Source: Blautia sp. Marseille-P3087 | GTDB taxonomy: Bacteria > Bacillota > Clostridia > Lachnospirales > Lachnospiraceae | Reading direction: 5' to 3' | NCBI RefSeq assembly: GCF_900120195.1 | Contig: NZ_LT635539.1 | Span: forward strand, 1,411,257 to 1,475,256 | DNA length: 64,000 nt | Shown here: positions 61,029 through 64,000 of the stretch, in pieces | How the letters are laid out: every line of letters begins with the position of its first letter | Position numbering within the stretch: position 1 is the first letter of the stretch | The notes under the pieces: model-generated | What the model was told of the DNA's origin: nothing | Databases searched by the model: none | What the model saw: the letters and a program-made list of their open reading frames with translations, nothing else | Translations under genes and position numbers: made by a program

Positions 61029-61907
61029 TTAATATCTCCTTTTCTCTTTTAATTCTTCATATAAACTAAGATAATCTTCATATCGGATGCTGCTGATTTT
61101 TCCGTCCTCGAGTGCTTCTTTTACTCTGCATCCCGGTTCATGAATATGCCTGCATCCCTGAAATCTGCATTCTTCATCATATTTTCGAAACTCCGGAAAA
61201 TAATCTTTCAGATCCTGCTCTTCCATATCTGTCAGATACAGGGAAGAAAATCCCGGCGTATCCATAAGAAACGTATCTTCTCCGACAGGAATAACCTGCG
61301 AGTGGCGTGTCGTATGACGTCCCCTTTTCAGTTTCTTACTGATCTCACCCGTCTCCATCTGCACCTCTCCCTGTAAAAGATTGGTCAGTGATGATTTTCC
61401 GACTCCGGACGGCCCGGCAACTACAGTTGTCTTTCCTTTCAGAATCTCATGGATTTCCTCCAGCCCCTCCTTTTCGAGGGCACTGGACAGAATCACATGA
61501 TAACCACAGTTTTTGTAAGTTTCATAAAGCTCTGTCACTTCCTGCTCCGATGCAAGATCTTTTTTATTAAAACAGATCACTGCCGGAACATCTGACTGTT
61601 CCATCATGATCAGGAAACGGTCCAGAAGCATAAAATTCGGTTTTGGATTTTCCATTGCAAAGATCACAAATGCCTGATCCACATTTGCCACAGCCGGACG
61701 GATCAGCGAATTCTTACGTGGAAGAATCCTGATCAGATTTCCGGTGTGTTCCTGTTCATCAAGAACTGTAATCTCCACATTATCGCCTACCAGCGGTTTC
61801 TGGTTATCTTTACGGAAGATTCCTTTTGCCTTACATTCATAAAGCATCTCATCCTCTCCGTATACATAATAGAAACCGGCAATTCCTTTTATGATTTTTC
61901 CCTGCAT
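61029..61907 (-). CDS. rsgA: ribosome small subunit-dependent GTPase RsgA
   Basis: The 292-residue protein is a circularly permuted GTPase that helps mature the 30S subunit. An OB fold (about 1-70) is followed by G4 CFNKKDLAS, G1 VVAGPSGVGKSSLTN, G3 MDTPGFSSL, and a C-terminal zinc region CRFQGCRHIHEPGC. It starts three bases after the kinase gene. SD is weak, so translation is probably coupled. Confidence 0.95.
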   Translation of the reverse strand: MQGKIIKGIAGFYYVYGEDEMLYECKAKGIFRKDNQKPLVGDNVEITVLDEQEHTGNLIRILPRKNSLIRPAVANVDQAFVIFAMENPKPNFMLLDRFLIMMEQSDVPAVICFNKKDLASEQEVTELYETYKNCGYHVILSSALEKEGLEEIHEILKGKTTVVAGPSGVGKSSLTNLLQGEVQMETGEISKKLKRGRHTTRHSQVIPVGEDTFLMDTPGFSSLYLTDMEEQDLKDYFPEFRKYDEECRFQGCRHIHEPGCRVKEALEDGKISSIRYEDYLSLYEELKEKRRY

Positions 61908-61910
61908 GGA

Positions 61911-64000
61911 TTACTCGGCTTTCTGGAAAGTGATCGGGTACTGTCCAAGCTGCTGGTAGGTACCATTTATCTGTTCAGATACATACAATGTACCGGCACT
62001 GACTCCCGGTGCACCGGTGATATCCAGTGTATATGGGAAAGTAAGTTTTTCTCCGTCCACAACCTGTGTAGATGTCATCTCTCCATTTACTTCCTGAATC
62101 AGTTCCAGACGAATTGCTCCGCCCTTATAACCGGTTGGTGTATTTAAAGTCTGTGTACATTTCCATACTTCACCATTTGCCACAGCAGCACTCTGCTGTG
62201 CGCTTGTATCAGCTGCTGACTGTGTTGCTGCCGTATTATCTGTCTGAGTATCTGCTACAGAAGCTGTATTATCTGTCTGCGCTGCCGGTGCCTCATTACC
62301 ACTGCTGACTACGATTGTGATCGGCTGATCCGGATCTGCTGTCGTATCAGCTTCCGGATTCTGAGAAATAACTTCTCCTGCTGCCACATCTGTACTCTGC
62401 TGCTCTGTTACCTGAACATCGATCCATTTGCCAAGTGTAGTGATCGCATCGTTTTCTGTCATGCCGACAACACTCGGTACGGATACACTGTTGCCATAAT
62501 CAAGACCACGGCTGACAACCAGAGTTACTTCATCGCCTGCACTTACACTGCTTCCAGCTTCCGGTGTATAAGAATCTACATATCCCGGATTTACCAGCGG
62601 ATAACCACTTCCATCATCTTCACTGTATGCTTTCTGAATATTTACTTTAAGTCCGAGATCTTCCAGTGTCTGTTTCGCATCCACTCCGGTCTCTCCTGAA
62701 AGGTCAGGCATTGTAACAGTCTGCTGGCCCTTGCTGATGTAGTATTTCAGAGTTGTATACTGTCCAACCTTTGTTCCTGCTGCGATATTCTGAGAAGAGA
62801 TGCGTCCCTTTTCCTGTGTGGAGATTTCTTCTCCCATCATCTGCTTGCCGAGTTTTTCTTCTTCAAGAAGTGCAGTTGCTTCTTCCTCAGTCTTTCCTAC
62901 CAGATCCGGAACAACCACCATTCCTTCTTCCTCTGTCGAAGCATCGGTATTCTGTCCTGTCTGTGAAGTGTCTGCACTGCTGTCACCGCCAATGATACCG
63001 GCGGCTTTGCCGATAAAGAAGATTGCAGCAACCAGAACAGCCGCACCTGCAAGAAGTGCAAGAATCGTAAGACCGGTATTTGGTGCTTTATGTTTCTTCC
63101 TGGATTTCTTATCGGAGGAACGCTTACGGCGATAATCACCATCGTCATCATAATCATCTTCACCGTCATCATAATCGGTGTCGTATTCCTCATCTTCAAG
63201 CTGTGCGATATCTGATGTACGTTTCTTCGGACTGTGCTTGATCTCTCCAAGTTCTTCATCAGAAATCACAACAGTCTTTGCCTCATTATCTACAGAAGAT
63301 AATTTAACGAAATCTCCCTGCGGTTCGATCAGAGAATGCTTCAGGTCTGCAATCACATCTTCCATCTTGCCGTAACGACGGTTTACACTCTTCTGTGTAC
63401 ATTTAAGGATAATCTGCTCAAGGCTGTATGGCAGTTCTTCCGCATACACGCTCGGCGGAACCATTTCTTCCTGAAGATGTTTGATTGCGATTGCCACCGT
63501 TGTGTCTCCGTCAAACGGAACACGTCCGGTAACCATTTCATATAAAGTAATACCGAGTGAATAAATATCACTCTTTTCGTCACTATATCCGCCGCGTACC
63601 TGTTCTGGTGAGCTGTAATGTACAGACCCCATAACATTGGAACTGATGGTATTGGAGGACGCTGCTCTTGCAATTCCGAAATCAGTAACCTTGACTTTGC
63701 CATCTGTTGAAATAATGATATTCTGCGGTTTTACGTCACGATGTACAATTCCATGGTTATGCGCAGCTTCCAGTCCCATGGATACCTGAATGGCAATGCT
63801 GGTTGCTTCTTTAATAGAGAGTTTGCCTTTTTTTGCAATGTATTCTTTCAGAGTGATACCTTCAATAAGCTCCATTACAATGTAATAAACTCCCTCGTCA
63901 TCCCCTACATCAAACACATTGACAATATTCGGATGTGTCAGTCCTGCAGCTGCCTGCGCTTCACTGCGGAATTTACGGATAAATGTAGTATCCTCCCGAA
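61911..64000 (-). CDS. prkC: PASTA-domain Ser/Thr protein kinase, N-terminus beyond the window
   Basis: About 695 residues are visible; some 50 N-terminal residues with the glycine loop and Lys lie outside. Kinase motifs HRDVKPQNI, DFGIARA and SPEQVRGG are present. A basic/acidic juxtamembrane stretch and a transmembrane helix (NTGLTILALLAGAAVLVAAIFF) precede three PASTA domains (starts VVPDLVGKT, TMPDLSGET and SVPSVVGMT), a Gln/Ala/Thr/Asp linker and an unusual C-terminal beta-rich domain of about 85 residues. It senses muropeptides or lipid II and phosphorylates division and growth proteins. It leads the rsgA-rpe-thiN operon. Confidence 0.93.
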   Translation of the reverse strand, partial: REDTTFIRKFRSEAQAAAGLTHPNIVNVFDVGDDEGVYYIVMELIEGITLKEYIAKKGKLSIKEATSIAIQVSMGLEAAHNHGIVHRDVKPQNIIISTDGKVKVTDFGIARAASSNTISSNVMGSVHYSSPEQVRGGYSDEKSDIYSLGITLYEMVTGRVPFDGDTTVAIAIKHLQEEMVPPSVYAEELPYSLEQIILKCTQKSVNRRYGKMEDVIADLKHSLIEPQGDFVKLSSVDNEAKTVVISDEELGEIKHSPKKRTSDIAQLEDEEYDTDYDDGEDDYDDDGDYRRKRSSDKKSRKKHKAPNTGLTILALLAGAAVLVAAIFFIGKAAGIIGGDSSADTSQTGQNTDASTEEEGMVVVPDLVGKTEEEATALLEEEKLGKQMMGEEISTQEKGRISSQNIAAGTKVGQYTTLKYYISKGQQTVTMPDLSGETGVDAKQTLEDLGLKVNIQKAYSEDDGSGYPLVNPGYVDSYTPEAGSSVSAGDEVTLVVSRGLDYGNSVSVPSVVGMTENDAITTLGKWIDVQVTEQQSTDVAAGEVISQNPEADTTADPDQPITIVVSSGNEAPAAQTDNTASVADTQTDNTAATQSAADTSAQQSAAVANGEVWKCTQTLNTPTGYKGGAIRLELIQEVNGEMTSTQVVDGEKLTFPYTLDITGAPGVSAGTLYVSEQINGTYQQLGQYPITFQKAE

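Noticed and set aside
60346-61030. Thiamine riboswitch for thiN, lysine riboswitch for ddh, or T-box for liv and aminotransferase genes
   Set aside because: No room or no matching conserved elements: thiN is eight bases after rpe, the ddh leader is short, and the others lack a T-box sequence.

Overview
The window looks like chromosome of a low-to-middle GC Gram-positive anaerobe in the class Clostridia, most likely family Lachnospiraceae. This is inferred from content: a compact dcw (division and cell wall) cluster with mraZ, a PASTA-domain Ser/Thr kinase next to rsgA/rpe/thiN, diaminopimelate dehydrogenase, an IF3-L35-L20 operon with an L20-type leader, and families common in that group (DUF1002, DUF1540, DUF1836, DUF4364, DUF5685, YerC/YecD, YesL). 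I see no phage, IS transposase, CRISPR array, tRNA or rRNA. Most genes lie on the minus strand; plus-strand genes are DUF1836, the amidase/serine hydrolase, rarA and DUF1540. Starts were set by Shine-Dalgarno (SD) position, so several differ from the longest reading frame.

Layout: 0-4.4 kb: ddh, then zinc ribbon/DUF5685/J-domain genes and an RlmI-type rRNA methyltransferase. 4.7-12.5 kb: secreted DUF1002 protein, XdhC-family protein, and an amine/amino-acid group (iron alcohol dehydrogenase, APC permease, cytidylate-kinase-like protein, class III aminotransferase). 12.7-16.7 kb: HAD hydrolase and a metal-efflux operon (HMA chaperone, P-type ATPase, ArsR/SmtB repressor, XRE-cupin regulator). 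16.8-22.1 kb: RlmD, a small membrane protein, and a phospholipid operon (PAP2, LPG-synthase-like membrane protein, PssA, Psd). 22.2-33.7 kb: PcrA/UvrD helicase, DUF1836 regulator, SH3b protein, amidase-serine hydrolase fusion, YerC, PHP phosphatase, RarA, DUF4364, radical SAM protein, YesL, polysaccharide deacetylase. 33.8-39.4 kb: a structured intergenic element, a second cytidylate-kinase-like gene and the complete livKHMGF operon. 39.5-41.4 kb: infC-rpmI-rplT and DUF1540. 41.5-54 kb: dcw cluster mraZ-rsmH-ftsL-pbp-pbp-mraY-murD-murA-ftsQ-ftsZ. 54.3-64 kb: lgt, ychF, Cof hydrolase, CobW GTPase, GDSL hydrolase, metallopeptidase, thiN, rpe, rsgA and a PASTA kinase cut by the window edge.

Most notable are three dispersed copies of a roughly 133-bp structured repeat whose stems show compensatory base changes, each in the same orientation between a terminator and an operon carrying an rRNA methyltransferase gene; DxxG-type repeats on the extracytoplasmic tails of two divisome proteins (FtsQ and a class B PBP); a terminator hairpin that contains the ribosome-binding site of the second PBP gene; and two cytidylate-kinase-like paralogues each placed in an amino-acid transporter neighbourhood.
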